From the NCBI GenBank assembly GCA_902490005.1, contig CABUCM010000011.1:4602-68601 (forward strand): DNA of 64,000 nt, read 5' to 3'. A model generated the notes under the pieces. It worked only from the letters and a program-made list of their open reading frames with translations. It was not told where the DNA came from and searched no databases. Every line of letters starts with the position of its first letter. Position 1 is the first letter of the stretch. This DNA is from an uncultured Ruminiclostridium sp. Its GTDB lineage: Bacteria; Bacillota; Clostridia; Oscillospirales; Acutalibacteraceae. Below, in pieces: positions 44,112-52,891 of this stretch. The translations under genes were made by a program, and so were the position numbers.

Positions 44112-44633
44112 ATGGCGGAGATCAAAAAGAAAACCCTCCGGCTCACCACCTTAGCGGTGCTGGGCGCTTTGGCCATCGTGCTTTCCGCCTTGGAAAACCT
44201 GATCCCTCCCCTGCCCATGATGCCCCCCGGGGCGAAGCTTGGGCTTTCCAATATCGTCACTATGTTTACCGCCGGCACTTTCGGCCTGGCGCCCGCCTTG
44301 GCCATCGCTTTGCTAAAGGCCCTATTCGCCGGAGCCACCCGGGGCGTTACCGCCCTGCTGATGAGCCTTTCCGGGGGAATCCTCAGCACCCTGGCCATGG
44401 GGCTTTTGTTCCGGTGGAAAAAGCACGCCGCCAGCCTTCTGGCCATCGGCATTCTGGGCGCTGTAACCCACAATCTGGCTCAGCTTTGCGTCGCTGTGGT
44501 TCTGACTAACTCGGCGGTGCTGTCTTATCTTCCATTTTTGCTTCTCTACGCCCTGGTGACAGGCTCTGTCACCGGCTCGGCGTTAAGAATATTGTTACCC
44601 GCATTGAAAAACGTGACAAGACTAGGTTTATAA
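44112..44633 (+). CDS. Gx transporter family protein (heptaprenyl diphosphate synthase component I-like)
   Basis: The 173-residue protein has about five membrane segments. Family marks are ALENLIPPLPMMPPGAKLGL with LSNIVTM following, and KALFAGATRG. It belongs to the Gx family, often annotated as component I of heptaprenyl diphosphate synthase, but is regularly found inside rnf operons, where it may carry a redox or flavin-related solute. AAGGAGGAG precedes the ATG. The exact role is unknown. Confidence 0.85.
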   Translation: MAEIKKKTLRLTTLAVLGALAIVLSALENLIPPLPMMPPGAKLGLSNIVTMFTAGTFGLAPALAIALLKALFAGATRGVTALLMSLSGGILSTLAMGLLFRWKKHAASLLAIGILGAVTHNLAQLCVAVVLTNSAVLSYLPFLLLYALVTGSVTGSALRILLPALKNVTRLGL

Positions 44634-44649
44634 AGGAAGGAAGAGATCA

Positions 44650-45984
44650 ATGCAGTTCCCGAAGCATCCGTTTCGAACCCACGGCGGGGCGCATGTGCCC
44701 CACCGGAAACATACTGCACAGATGGAATCCGTCGTCATGCCGCCGCCAGACCAGGTGGTAATTCCTATGTCTCAGCACATCGGCGCGCCCTGTGCGCCTG
44801 TGGTGAAAGTGGGAGACCAGGTCAAGGTAGGGCAATTGATCGGCGACAGCGACAAATTTGTGTCGGCGCCTATCCACGCCAGCGTTTCCGGTAAAGTTTC
44901 TAAAATCACCACCGTTTTGATGCCCTCTGGCATGGAAGTACAGGCCGTGGTCATTGATTCCGACGGCGAGATGGCCCCCTGGGAGGGAATCGAACCCCCC
45001 AAGGTGGAAACCCACCAGGACCTGGTGAAGGCCGCCAGGGCTTCCGGCCTGGTAGGCTTAGGCGGCGCTGGTTTTCCGGCCCACATTAAGCTGAACGTGC
45101 CGGAGGGGCGGAAAATCGATACCTTGATTATCAACGTGGCCGAGTGCGAGCCTTACATTACAGCCGACAACCGGGAAGCCCTGGAAAACAGCTGGGATGT
45201 CCTTTCGGGAATTTATCTGGTAAAGGACCTGCTGGATATTGACCGGACCTTGATCGCCGTGGAAAAGAACAAGCCCGACGTCATCAAGGTGCTGTCGGAA
45301 ATCGCCTACAGCGATACCAGGGACCCGGAAAACAAGGTCCGGGTGCTGCCCCTGAAGGCCAGCTACCCTCAGGGCGCGGAAAAGGTCCTGGTGCAGGCCT
45401 GTACCGGACGGCGGATCGGCCCGGGCAAGCTGCCCAGCGACGTGGGCTGTCTGGTAATGAACGTCACCTCCATCGCTTTCCTGGCAAGATTTGTGAAAAC
45501 CGGAATGCCCTTGGTTTCCAAGCGCATCACCGTAGACGGCTCCGCTGTAATGGAGCCGAAAAACGTCATCGTCCCCTTAGGCACGCCCATTGCAAAGGTC
45601 ATCGAGTTCTGCGGCGGCTACCGGGGGGACCCGGCGAAAATCCTCATGGGCGGCCCCATGATGGGCCTGGCCCTGGACAGCGACACCCTGCCGGTGCTAA
45701 AGCAGAATAACGCGATCCTGGCTTTCCAGGAGGCGGACGCGGTCCTGCCCAAGCCCACCGCCTGCATCCACTGCGGCCGATGCGTCGAGGGCTGTCCTAT
45801 GCATTTGATGCCTCCTGAAATTTCCCGCGCGGTTACCACCAAGGATGTGGACCAGCTTCAAAAGCTTGGGGTGATGACCTGCATGGAATGCGGCACCTGC
45901 GCTTACAATTGTCCGGCAGGCCGCCAGATCGTACAAAACATACGCCTGGGCAAAGCCTTGGTGAAAAACGCTGGAAAGAGGTGA
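44650..45984 (+). CDS. rnfC: Rnf complex subunit RnfC
   Basis: Peripheral NADH-binding, iron-sulfur subunit of the ferredoxin:NAD+ oxidoreductase, 444 residues. There is an N-terminal barrel-sandwich segment, the NADH/FMN domain with GLGGAGFPAHIKLN (about 137) and NVAECEPYITADNR (about 162), and two C-terminal [4Fe-4S] motifs, CIHCGRCVEGCP (about 377) and CMECGTCAYNCP (about 416). First of the rnfCDGEAB block. Confidence 0.97.
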   Translation: MQFPKHPFRTHGGAHVPHRKHTAQMESVVMPPPDQVVIPMSQHIGAPCAPVVKVGDQVKVGQLIGDSDKFVSAPIHASVSGKVSKITTVLMPSGMEVQAVVIDSDGEMAPWEGIEPPKVETHQDLVKAARASGLVGLGGAGFPAHIKLNVPEGRKIDTLIINVAECEPYITADNREALENSWDVLSGIYLVKDLLDIDRTLIAVEKNKPDVIKVLSEIAYSDTRDPENKVRVLPLKASYPQGAEKVLVQACTGRRIGPGKLPSDVGCLVMNVTSIAFLARFVKTGMPLVSKRITVDGSAVMEPKNVIVPLGTPIAKVIEFCGGYRGDPAKILMGGPMMGLALDSDTLPVLKQNNAILAFQEADAVLPKPTACIHCGRCVEGCPMHLMPPEISRAVTTKDVDQLQKLGVMTCMECGTCAYNCPAGRQIVQNIRLGKALVKNAGKR

Positions 45985-45989
45985 CCGCT

Positions 45990-46949
45990 GTGACAGAAAA
46001 ATTATATGTTTCTCCGTCCCCCCATTTAAGGCAGGGGGACACCACCCAAAAGCTCATGGGCGACGTGATCATCGCCCTGGTGCCGGCGGTCCTCGCTTCC
46101 GGGATTATTTTCGGCTATCAATCCCTGGTCGTCATGGCGGTTTCCGTCCTTTCCTGCGTGGTGCTGGAATACATCTGCCGCAAGGTGATGAAACGGGACA
46201 ACACCATTACCGACCTGAGCGCCGTGGTCACCGGCATTCTATTAGCCTTTAACCTGCCGGTGAGCATTCCCCTGTGGATGGTATTCTTTGGCGCTGTGGT
46301 CGCTATCGTGGTGGTCAAGCAGATGTTCGGCGGAATCGGCCAGAACTTTGTCAACCCCGCTTTGACCGCCCGTATTGTTATGATGGTTTCCTTCCCCACC
46401 TCTATGAGTACTTGGAATAAGCCCTTCTATTATCTTCAGTCCCCCACCGACGCCCTGACCACCGCTTCCCCCCTGGCGCAAAACGCCGCCGGCGACGCGG
46501 TGCCTTCCTACATAGATTTATTTTTAGGACTGCGGGCCGGCTGTTTGGGAGAAACTTGTGTGTGCGCTTTATTGCTGGGCGGCGTCTACCTGGTGGCCCG
46601 CCGCGTCATCAAGCCTATCATTCCCCTGTGCTTTATCGGCACGGTGTTCGTCTTCACCTGGATTCTAGGCGAGGATCCGGTATTCCAGATTTTATCCGGC
46701 GGTTTGATGCTGGGGGCTATTTTCATGGCTACCGATTACACCACCTCCCCCTTGAACACCAAGGGCAGAATCGTGTTCGGCATCGGCTGCGGCATTATCA
46801 CTGTGCTGATCCGGGTATTCGGCGCGCTGCCGGAGGGCGTTTCCTTCTCGATTATCCTAATGAATATTTTAGTGCCCCATATTGAAAACCTGACCCGGCC
46901 AAAGCCGTTTGGAGAGGAGGGAAAACGCCATGGCAAAGCTGAATCCTAA
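45990..46949 (+). CDS. rnfD: Rnf complex subunit RnfD
   Basis: Membrane subunit with covalent FMN, 319 residues and about nine or ten membrane segments. The start is GTG at 45990 (TEKLYVSPSPHLR), eight bases after GAGG; the frame is open upstream inside rnfC. The flavinylation motif, usually SGATPL, reads DALTTASPLA near residue 158, so the acceptor would be Ser rather than Thr. ApbE can use either residue. Confidence 0.95.
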   Translation: MTEKLYVSPSPHLRQGDTTQKLMGDVIIALVPAVLASGIIFGYQSLVVMAVSVLSCVVLEYICRKVMKRDNTITDLSAVVTGILLAFNLPVSIPLWMVFFGAVVAIVVVKQMFGGIGQNFVNPALTARIVMMVSFPTSMSTWNKPFYYLQSPTDALTTASPLAQNAAGDAVPSYIDLFLGLRAGCLGETCVCALLLGGVYLVARRVIKPIIPLCFIGTVFVFTWILGEDPVFQILSGGLMLGAIFMATDYTTSPLNTKGRIVFGIGCGIITVLIRVFGALPEGVSFSIILMNILVPHIENLTRPKPFGEEGKRHGKAES

Positions 46950-47490
46950 GGCGATCATCAAGCCGGCCGCTTCCCTGTTCCTCATCTGCCTGGTGGTAAC
47001 CGCCCTGCTGGCCGGGGTGAATCTCCTCACCGCCGACCGGATTGCGGCGCTGTCTATCCAAAAGGCGGAGGAATCCCAAAAGGTGGTTCTTCCTAACGCA
47101 GAAAGCTTTGAAGAAGTGGATGAGGACACGGTAAAGGGGCTGGACGGCTCCGGCCAGCTGGCGGGCTACGTCATCACCACCGAAGCCAAAGGCTACGGCG
47201 GCACCATTGAAGTGATGACCGGCATCACCGCCGACGGCAGCGTGTCCGGCGTGGTGCTCCTTTCCCAAAACGAAACCCCGGGCCTTGGCGCCAACGCCAC
47301 CAAGGACAGCTTCCGGGAGCAATACCAGCAGGCTGCTCCGGACGGCGGCTTTCAGGTCATTAAGTCCGGCGCTCCCGCCGACGGCCAGATTCAGGCCATG
47401 ACCGGCGCCACCATCACCTCCCAGGCGGTTACCGACGCGGTCAACCTGGCGGTGGAAAAGTTCCAAACGCTTGAGAAAGGGGGAAATTAA
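46930..47490 (+). CDS. rnfG: Rnf complex subunit RnfG
   Basis: FMN-carrying subunit with one N-terminal membrane segment and an extracytoplasmic FMN-binding domain, 186 residues. The attachment site is MTGATITSQAV near residue 160, with Thr in GAT as acceptor for ApbE. ATG at 46930 overlaps the end of rnfD by 20 bases, with GGAGAGGAGG upstream. Confidence 0.95.
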   Translation: MAKLNPKAIIKPAASLFLICLVVTALLAGVNLLTADRIAALSIQKAEESQKVVLPNAESFEEVDEDTVKGLDGSGQLAGYVITTEAKGYGGTIEVMTGITADGSVSGVVLLSQNETPGLGANATKDSFREQYQQAAPDGGFQVIKSGAPADGQIQAMTGATITSQAVTDAVNLAVEKFQTLEKGGN

Positions 47491-47491
47491 C

Positions 47492-48175
47492 ATGGCGAAG
47501 CTGAATTTGGGCCATGAGTTCACCAAGGGTATCATCAAAGAAAACCCGGTGCTCTGCCTGATACTGGGCACTTGCCCTACCCTGGCTGTCACCACGGCGG
47601 CCAGCAATGCCATCGGCATGGGCATTGCCGCTACCATTGTACTGGTGTGCTCCAACGCCGTTATTTCCCTTATGCGGAAGGTGATCCCCGATAAGGTCCG
47701 TATTCCCGCTTATATCACCATCATCGCCGGGTTCGTTACCATGGTGCAAATGCTGGTAAAGGCTTTTGCCCCGGATATCGACCAGGCCTTGGGCATTTAT
47801 TTGCCCCTCATCGTGGTAAACTGTATCATTTTGGGCCGGGCGGAAATGTATGCCAGCAAGCACAGCGTCCTCCCCTCTGTGATGGACGGCTTAGGCATGG
47901 GCGTGGGCTTTACCGCCGCCATGCTGGCTATGGGGATTATCCGTGAATTCTTCGGCACCGGCGCTGTGTTCGGCGTGCCGATTTTCCAGGGCGTTATCGA
48001 CCCCATCATTATATTTATCCTTCCTCCCGGCGGATTTTTCGTGTTCGGAATGCTCATCGCCTTGGCCAATAAGCTTTCCGGCAATCAAAAAAAGCCTGAG
48101 GAGATCGGCTGTGCCGCCTGTCCCATGAACGGATCCTGCTCTAAGCTGCAAGAAAAGGAGGCCTGTGACAAATGA
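47492..48175 (+). CDS. rnfE: Rnf complex subunit RnfE
   Basis: The 227-residue membrane subunit has six segments and is homologous to RnfA. The conserved cysteines of the intramembrane iron site are in ILGTCPTLAVTTAASNA (near 35) and VVNCIILGRAEMYAS (near 110). It ends in a short cytosolic tail with several cysteines (GCAACPMNGSC), which is unusual and could bind metal. ATG one base after the rnfG stop. Confidence 0.95.
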   Translation: MAKLNLGHEFTKGIIKENPVLCLILGTCPTLAVTTAASNAIGMGIAATIVLVCSNAVISLMRKVIPDKVRIPAYITIIAGFVTMVQMLVKAFAPDIDQALGIYLPLIVVNCIILGRAEMYASKHSVLPSVMDGLGMGVGFTAAMLAMGIIREFFGTGAVFGVPIFQGVIDPIIIFILPPGGFFVFGMLIALANKLSGNQKKPEEIGCAACPMNGSCSKLQEKEACDK

Positions 48176-48780
48176 TTCAAGGTTTAGTCGCGATTTTCCT
48201 GGCCTCAATTCTCACAGAAAACTATGTCCTCAGCAAATTTTTGGGCATCTGCCCCTTCCTGGGGGTTTCTAAAAAGGTCAATACCGCCGTAGGCATGAGC
48301 GTGGCGGTGACCTTCGTTATGGTGCTGGCTACCGCCGTCACCTGGCCCATTTACACCTACCTGCTGGTCCCCAACGACCTGGCCTATTTGCAGACCATCG
48401 TTTTTATCTTAATTATCGCCGCTTTGGTCCAGCTGGTGGAAATTATCCTCAGAAAATATGTCCCTTCCCTGTATAACGCTCTGGGCATCTACCTGCCTTT
48501 GATCACCACCAACTGCGCCGTTCTGGGCGTTACCATGCTGGTGCTGGAAAAAGGCGCCGCGGACCCCACCTTTGGGTATCTGCAGTCTTTGGTAAACGCC
48601 TTTGGCTCCGGCATCGGCTTCCTGGTGGCAATGGTGATTTTCGCCGGCGTCCGCCAGAAAATGGAGGCCTGCGATATTCCCCAAACCATGAAGGGACTGC
48701 CCATCACCTTAGTCGCCGCCTCCTTGGTCGCCGTATCCTTCCTCGGCTTCCAGGGCCTGGTGGACGGACTGCTGGGTTAA
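48172..48780 (+). CDS. rnfA: Rnf complex subunit RnfA
   Basis: The 202-residue membrane subunit has six segments and forms with RnfE the ion-pumping core and its intramembrane [2Fe-2S] site. Cysteines lie in KFLGICPFLGVSK (near 25) and TTNCAVLGVTML (near 109). It overlaps rnfE by four bases. Confidence 0.97.
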   Translation: MIQGLVAIFLASILTENYVLSKFLGICPFLGVSKKVNTAVGMSVAVTFVMVLATAVTWPIYTYLLVPNDLAYLQTIVFILIIAALVQLVEIILRKYVPSLYNALGIYLPLITTNCAVLGVTMLVLEKGAADPTFGYLQSLVNAFGSGIGFLVAMVIFAGVRQKMEACDIPQTMKGLPITLVAASLVAVSFLGFQGLVDGLLG

Positions 48781-48798
48781 GGAAAGGAAGTGGATGGA

Positions 48799-49611
48799 AT
48801 GAATGAAATACTGCTTCCGGTTTTGATTGTGGCGGGAATCGGCCTGCTGTGCGGCCTGGGCCTGGCTATCGCCTCTATCGTAATGGCGGTGCCCAAGGAT
48901 GAAAAGGCCGAGGCCATTGAGGAAGTTCTCCCAGGCGCTAACTGCGGCGCCTGCGGTTACTCCGGCTGCGCCGGCTATGCCAAGGCGTTAGCCAGCGGAG
49001 AGGCTCAGGTTGGCCTGTGCTCTCCCGGCGGCGCCCAGGTGGCGAACGCTACCGCCGCACTTTTGGGGGTCGCCGCCGGTGAAGTGGAATACAAGACCGC
49101 CTTGGTCCACTGCATGGGTTCCCACGACAACACCACCGACCGGATGAAATATCAGGGGATCACCTCCTGCGCCGCTGCCGCCCAGCTTTACGGCGGCATT
49201 ACCTCTTGTTCGTTCGGCTGTATGGGTTTGGGCGACTGCGCCGCCGCGTGCGAATACGACGCCATCAAGGTGTGCAACGGGGTCGCCAGCGTCGATCCCA
49301 CCCGGTGTAAGGGCTGTTCCAAATGCGTGCAGGCCTGTCCCAAACAGCTGATCTCCTTTGTGCCTTTAAAGCCCCAGGCGGTGGTGCGCTGCTCTAACTG
49401 CGACAAGGGCGGCGTCACCCGCAACCTTTGTAAGGTTGGCTGTATCGGCTGTATGAAATGCGTCAAAATCTGTGAGTCCGGCGCCGTGACCGTCACCCAA
49501 TTCAAAGCGTCTGTGGACCCGCAGAAATGCACCGCCTGCGGAAAGTGCGTTGAGGTCTGCCCACAAGACTGCATCCGTATGTGTTTAGAGAATGTGACAA
49601 TGAATGCCTAA
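48799..49611 (+). CDS. rnfB: Rnf complex subunit RnfB
   Basis: The electron-entry subunit, taking electrons from ferredoxin, 270 residues. It has an N-terminal membrane segment (about 5-27), a 4Fe-4S domain with NCGACGYSGCAGYA (about 47-60) and a downstream Cys. Ferredoxin-type clusters follow: CKGCSKCVQACP, CIGCMKCVKIC with its partner Cys residues, and CTACGKCVEVCP at the C-terminus. ATG at 48799 lies eight bases after AAGGAAG; GTG at 48790 is too close to that site. Confidence 0.96.
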   Translation: MNEILLPVLIVAGIGLLCGLGLAIASIVMAVPKDEKAEAIEEVLPGANCGACGYSGCAGYAKALASGEAQVGLCSPGGAQVANATAALLGVAAGEVEYKTALVHCMGSHDNTTDRMKYQGITSCAAAAQLYGGITSCSFGCMGLGDCAAACEYDAIKVCNGVASVDPTRCKGCSKCVQACPKQLISFVPLKPQAVVRCSNCDKGGVTRNLCKVGCIGCMKCVKICESGAVTVTQFKASVDPQKCTACGKCVEVCPQDCIRMCLENVTMNA

Positions 49612-49627
49612 CGAAAAATAAAGAGAG

Positions 49628-49661
49628 AAAGCCGCCGGGAGAAAATCCCGGCGGCTTTTTT
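49628..49661 (+). terminator. Terminator of the rnf operon
   Basis: AAGCCGCCGGGA and TCCCGGCGGCTT form a 12-pair stem followed by six T. Confidence 0.95.
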
Positions 49662-49775
49662 CTTGCTTTACAGTGTATCCGCTTTTTATTTCAGTACCGC
49701 TTCCATTTCCGTTTAGCCTTACTGGCGTCCCGTTTCTCAACAAACATAGCCGCCCGCTAAAATTACCCATTCCTT

Positions 49776-50453
49776 TTAATAGCCCAGCTCTTCGCCCACC
49801 AAAATTACTTTGATCCGGTCCTTCATACGCTGCTGTCCGCAGACTACATAGGTGGCGCAAATTCTGTCGCCGTTGCGGCAGCCGTCCGACATCTCCGGGC
49901 AATCCTTAGAAAGGGATACGCACACCCCGGTATGTTTACAGTAGGTTTCACAGTTCAGCCTCGCTACGTTGGCCGGCGCGGCGGTGGTTTTTGTCCGGCG
50001 CACCGCTTCGTCTACATCCTTGACGATTTTATTATAGCCCGCTACCACAATGACGCTCTTTGGGCCAAAGGTCAGCGCCGCCACACGGTTTCCGTTGCCG
50101 TCCACATTATAAAGGACGCCGCTTTCCGTCACCGCGTTGGAACTCATCAGGTAAACGTCGGCAAAAAAAGATTTCCGGTAGATTTCCTGAACCTGTTCCC
50201 GTGTCAGGCCCTTTTGGTCCCGGTCCATCAGCTTGGGGTACCTGCCGCTTCTCAGCAGGTCCATCACGCCGCATTCCTTCAGGGACATGGAACCTCCGAA
50301 GGAGATCACGTCGTCAGGCTTCAGCAGGCTTTCCACCTGCTGAACCGCCTCTTCCTTTGTCGCCGCATAATAGGCCTGCATATTGTTCTTTTGCAGGCTT
50401 TCCATGGTGCGCTGGATTCTTTTCTCCACCACCGCTTTACAATTCTGATCCAT
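49776..50453 (-). CDS. LUD domain protein (DUF162, lactate-utilisation type)
   Basis: The 225-residue LUD-domain protein shows EEAVQQVESLLKPDDVISFGG near residue 34, SSNAVTESGVLYNVDGNGNR near 105 and VAGYNKIVKDVDEAVRR near 135. The C-terminal third is cysteine-rich (CETYCKHTGVC, DGCRNGDRIC), which could hold a metal. It stands alone, without LutA/B partners. The substrate is uncertain; related clostridial proteins are only annotated as lactate utilisation by family membership. Confidence 0.87.
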   Translation of the reverse strand: MDQNCKAVVEKRIQRTMESLQKNNMQAYYAATKEEAVQQVESLLKPDDVISFGGSMSLKECGVMDLLRSGRYPKLMDRDQKGLTREQVQEIYRKSFFADVYLMSSNAVTESGVLYNVDGNGNRVAALTFGPKSVIVVAGYNKIVKDVDEAVRRTKTTAAPANVARLNCETYCKHTGVCVSLSKDCPEMSDGCRNGDRICATYVVCGQQRMKDRIKVILVGEELGY

Positions 50454-50620
50454 TTTCTGTCACCTCAGTTAAACATTCATTTTACTTTTTATACGCCCAG
50501 CCATACCCCAAGGGCTTGCAACGCAGCGCAGCGTTCAAAAAAGCCATTCCCAGCCAGGGCCTCCCAGGGCGATAAAACCTTTGGTTCTATTATACCTCTA
50601 AGTTTTCAAAATGAAAAGCA

Positions 50621-51361
50621 TTAACGGATGTATTCTTTACTGGCATAACCGGTGGTGTTCTGATACTGGATTTCATACCATCCGCCGTTCTCCCCTAGAA
50701 TAGTAACCGTGGCGCCTTTGGGTGCCTGGCCGATCACCGGAGCGTTTAGGCTTGGCTGGCTGCGGATATTCAGCGGAGTCTGCTGGGTGGTCACAGTACC
50801 CTGGCGCTGAGGCTGGCTCCCCGGAGGGACAAAGGGAATCCCGAAATACTCTGTCAGGGAAAGCACCAGGTTCCTGGCGATATTGTCAATATTATCCCGA
50901 ATCCACTGGGCGTCGGCGCTGTTATCGTGATAAGCCACTTCAATCAGCACAGAGGGGGCTTTGGTGCGTTTCAGTTCCGCCAAGGTCGTGGTAGGCACGG
51001 TTTTCACCTTGCTAGGGTCTGGATAGACGGCCTTAAAATTATTGGCGATGATTTCCGCCGCCCGCTGCCCCTTTTGGCTGCCGTTATAATAATATACGTC
51101 GGCCCCTCGAATCTGCCCCGCCAAGGCTGGCGGCGCGGCGTTGGAATGAAGCGCCAAGTGGAGGTCGTAGTTCCCCGCATTGCTCTGGGCAATGGCCTGA
51201 GACAGAGTTTGGCTGGGTTCGTTCCGTGTAAACTGGATGCCGCTGGAATTTAAGTAGGGCTCCATCGCGTCGGCGATCAGGTTCATATAATATTCTTCGT
51301 TACCGCCGTCCACATAGGGATTGAACTCCTGTAAAGAAGGGCTTAAATAAATCGTCGGCAT
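50621..51361 (-). CDS. N-acetylmuramoyl-L-alanine amidase (Amidase_3) with SH3b domain
   Basis: Cleaves the lactyl-amide bond of peptidoglycan. In 246 residues, the zinc-amidase domain (1-180) has E in NEEYYMNLIADAM, H in LHLALHSNA and E in PSVLIEVAYHDN. A C-terminal SH3b domain (about 190-246) reads PLNIRSQPSLNAPVIGQAPKG. There is no signal peptide, so it may be released by the mother cell or another route. ATG at 51361 gives PTIYLSPS. It is 27 bases downstream of the deacetylase gene. Confidence 0.92.
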   Translation of the reverse strand: MPTIYLSPSLQEFNPYVDGGNEEYYMNLIADAMEPYLNSSGIQFTRNEPSQTLSQAIAQSNAGNYDLHLALHSNAAPPALAGQIRGADVYYYNGSQKGQRAAEIIANNFKAVYPDPSKVKTVPTTTLAELKRTKAPSVLIEVAYHDNSADAQWIRDNIDNIARNLVLSLTEYFGIPFVPPGSQPQRQGTVTTQQTPLNIRSQPSLNAPVIGQAPKGATVTILGENGGWYEIQYQNTTGYASKEYIR

Positions 51362-51388
51362 AGCATGCTCCTTTCTTTTCATAAAGGG

Positions 51389-52270
51389 TTATAAGCCTAT
51401 TTTTTGAAAAAACGCTTCCGTGCTCTGCAGTCCCGGCCGGAGATATCTTCCCATTTCAAAAAGGCACTCCGGATCCCGAGTGATTCTGTTCATATGGCTT
51501 TCACAGGTCATGCTGGACTGAAACCCCATGCTTTTCAACATTTCCTGTGTCCCATTGCTGATGGCGCCAAAAGGATAGACAAAGCAAGTGGGCGTCCAGC
51601 CGGTCATTTCGTCAATCCGCGTCTGGGCCTTGGACAGATCCTGGGTAAACGCCGTTTCATACGCCAGATCGCTTTCTCCTTTCATCCGTTTGGTCCCCAC
51701 CCTTTTTCCGTTGCAAGAGTGCATATTATAAGAGTGGTTTTGAATTTCCACCCGGCCTGAGGCAATCATTTCATTGATATTATCCCAGGTGATATGAGAA
51801 TAATTGGGATGAACATCCTCCACCTGGCTGTATTCGTCCGTATACCGGCAAATCGGGGAAATAACAATTTTAGCGTCGTATTTCTCCAGCAAGGGATAGG
51901 CGTAATAATAATTGTTATAGTAGCCGTCGTCAAAGGTGATCATCACCGGCTTTTCCGGCAGAGGGGTTCCCTTCTCCACATAATCAATCAGGTCCTGCAC
52001 CACCACGGTATGGTACCCGTTGGTTTGCAGATATTTTAAATCCGACTCAAACCGGTCTGGAGAAACTACATATTTCCCCTGGCGCGCCTCTTCTTTCAGC
52101 AGGCCATGATACATTAAAATAGGCAGGTCACAGCCCTCCGACGGCTGGGTATTGGCCGGTAAGAAGCTTTCATGAAAGCCCATCATTGTAAAAATAAAAG
52201 CCAAAGCTAGGATAGCGCCCCCTAAAGCGGCTTTCCCAAAACCCTTCAGAACGCTCCCTCTTTTTGTCAT
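51389..52270 (-). CDS. Polysaccharide deacetylase (CE4 family)
   Basis: Deacetylates a cell-surface polysaccharide or peptidoglycan. The 293-residue protein has an N-terminal membrane anchor (about 11-32) and an extracellular NodB domain with MITFDDGYYNNYY (motif 1, catalytic and metal Asp), QNHSYNMHS (motif 2, metal His pair) and CFVYPFGAIS (motif 3). ATG at 52270 with AGGAGGG eight bases upstream is preferred to 52294. Followed by the amidase gene, so the pair looks like a wall-processing unit. Confidence 0.93.
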   Translation of the reverse strand: MTKRGSVLKGFGKAALGGAILALAFIFTMMGFHESFLPANTQPSEGCDLPILMYHGLLKEEARQGKYVVSPDRFESDLKYLQTNGYHTVVVQDLIDYVEKGTPLPEKPVMITFDDGYYNNYYYAYPLLEKYDAKIVISPICRYTDEYSQVEDVHPNYSHITWDNINEMIASGRVEIQNHSYNMHSCNGKRVGTKRMKGESDLAYETAFTQDLSKAQTRIDEMTGWTPTCFVYPFGAISNGTQEMLKSMGFQSSMTCESHMNRITRDPECLFEMGRYLRPGLQSTEAFFQKIGL

Positions 52271-52351
52271 AATACCGTCCCTCCTGGATAACAACGCTCT
52301 TTTTATATATAGAAAGGAAAAAAAATTTTATGCCTTCTTTGAAAAAAAGAC

Positions 52352-52380
52352 TTTACAAACCAAAAGAGATGTGATATTCT
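52352..52380 (+). promoter_or_regulatory. Promoter of perR-rubrerythrin
   Basis: TTTACA (52352-52357), 17 bases, TATTCT (52375-52380). Confidence 0.75.
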
Positions 52381-52391
52381 ATAAACAGAAA

Positions 52392-52406
52392 CGATAACTA
52401 TTATTA
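52392..52406 (+). promoter_or_regulatory. PerR/Fur-type operator
   Basis: CGATAACTATTATTA matches the Per-box consensus TTATAATNATTATAA at 10 of 14 informative positions. It lies just downstream of the -10, suited to autorepression by PerR. Confidence 0.65.
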
Positions 52407-52422
52407 ATTTTAGGAGTGGAAA

Positions 52423-52830
52423 ATGGAAAAGAGACAGAATTACAGCCGAAAAAGAGAAGCCATTCTATCTGCCATCTGTTCCACAAAAACGCATCCCACC
52501 GCAGATTGGATTTATCAAAAGCTGAAACCAACTTATCCTGATTTAAGTTTAGGCACGGTTTACCGCAATATTGCCCGATTCAAAGAGGATGGTTTGATTA
52601 TAAGCGTTGGCGTCGTGGACGGCCAGGAACGGCTAGACGGCACAACCGCCCCCCATGCTCACTTTATCTGTTCTAAGTGCGGCTGCGTTTTGGATGTAAA
52701 CCATGTGGAGCAAGACGCCAAGCTGGATCTTAACGTCAGCAAGAAAATTCACTGTCAAATTGATTCCCACGATTTGGTGTTCCATGGTATTTGCGAGGAA
52801 TGCCTGGCCGCCAGGGAAAATGCCGGATAA
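52423..52830 (+). CDS. perR: Peroxide-responsive repressor PerR (Fur family)
   Basis: The 135-residue Fur-family regulator senses peroxide by metal-catalysed oxidation of histidines. The winged helix (1-80) contains LSLGTVYRNIARFKEDGLI. The dimerisation domain has regulatory-site ligands HAHF and the structural zinc cysteines CSKCG (about 88) and CEECL (about 127). A Per-box-like operator precedes it and reverse rubrerythrin follows 61 bases later. PerR rather than Fur or Zur is inferred from these two points. Confidence 0.9.
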   Translation: MEKRQNYSRKREAILSAICSTKTHPTADWIYQKLKPTYPDLSLGTVYRNIARFKEDGLIISVGVVDGQERLDGTTAPHAHFICSKCGCVLDVNHVEQDAKLDLNVSKKIHCQIDSHDLVFHGICEECLAARENAG

Positions 52831-52891
52831 GAGGAAATAAAGGGCTCCCGTCCTTTATCCAATAGAATTTTATAATTTGGAGGAATTCATA

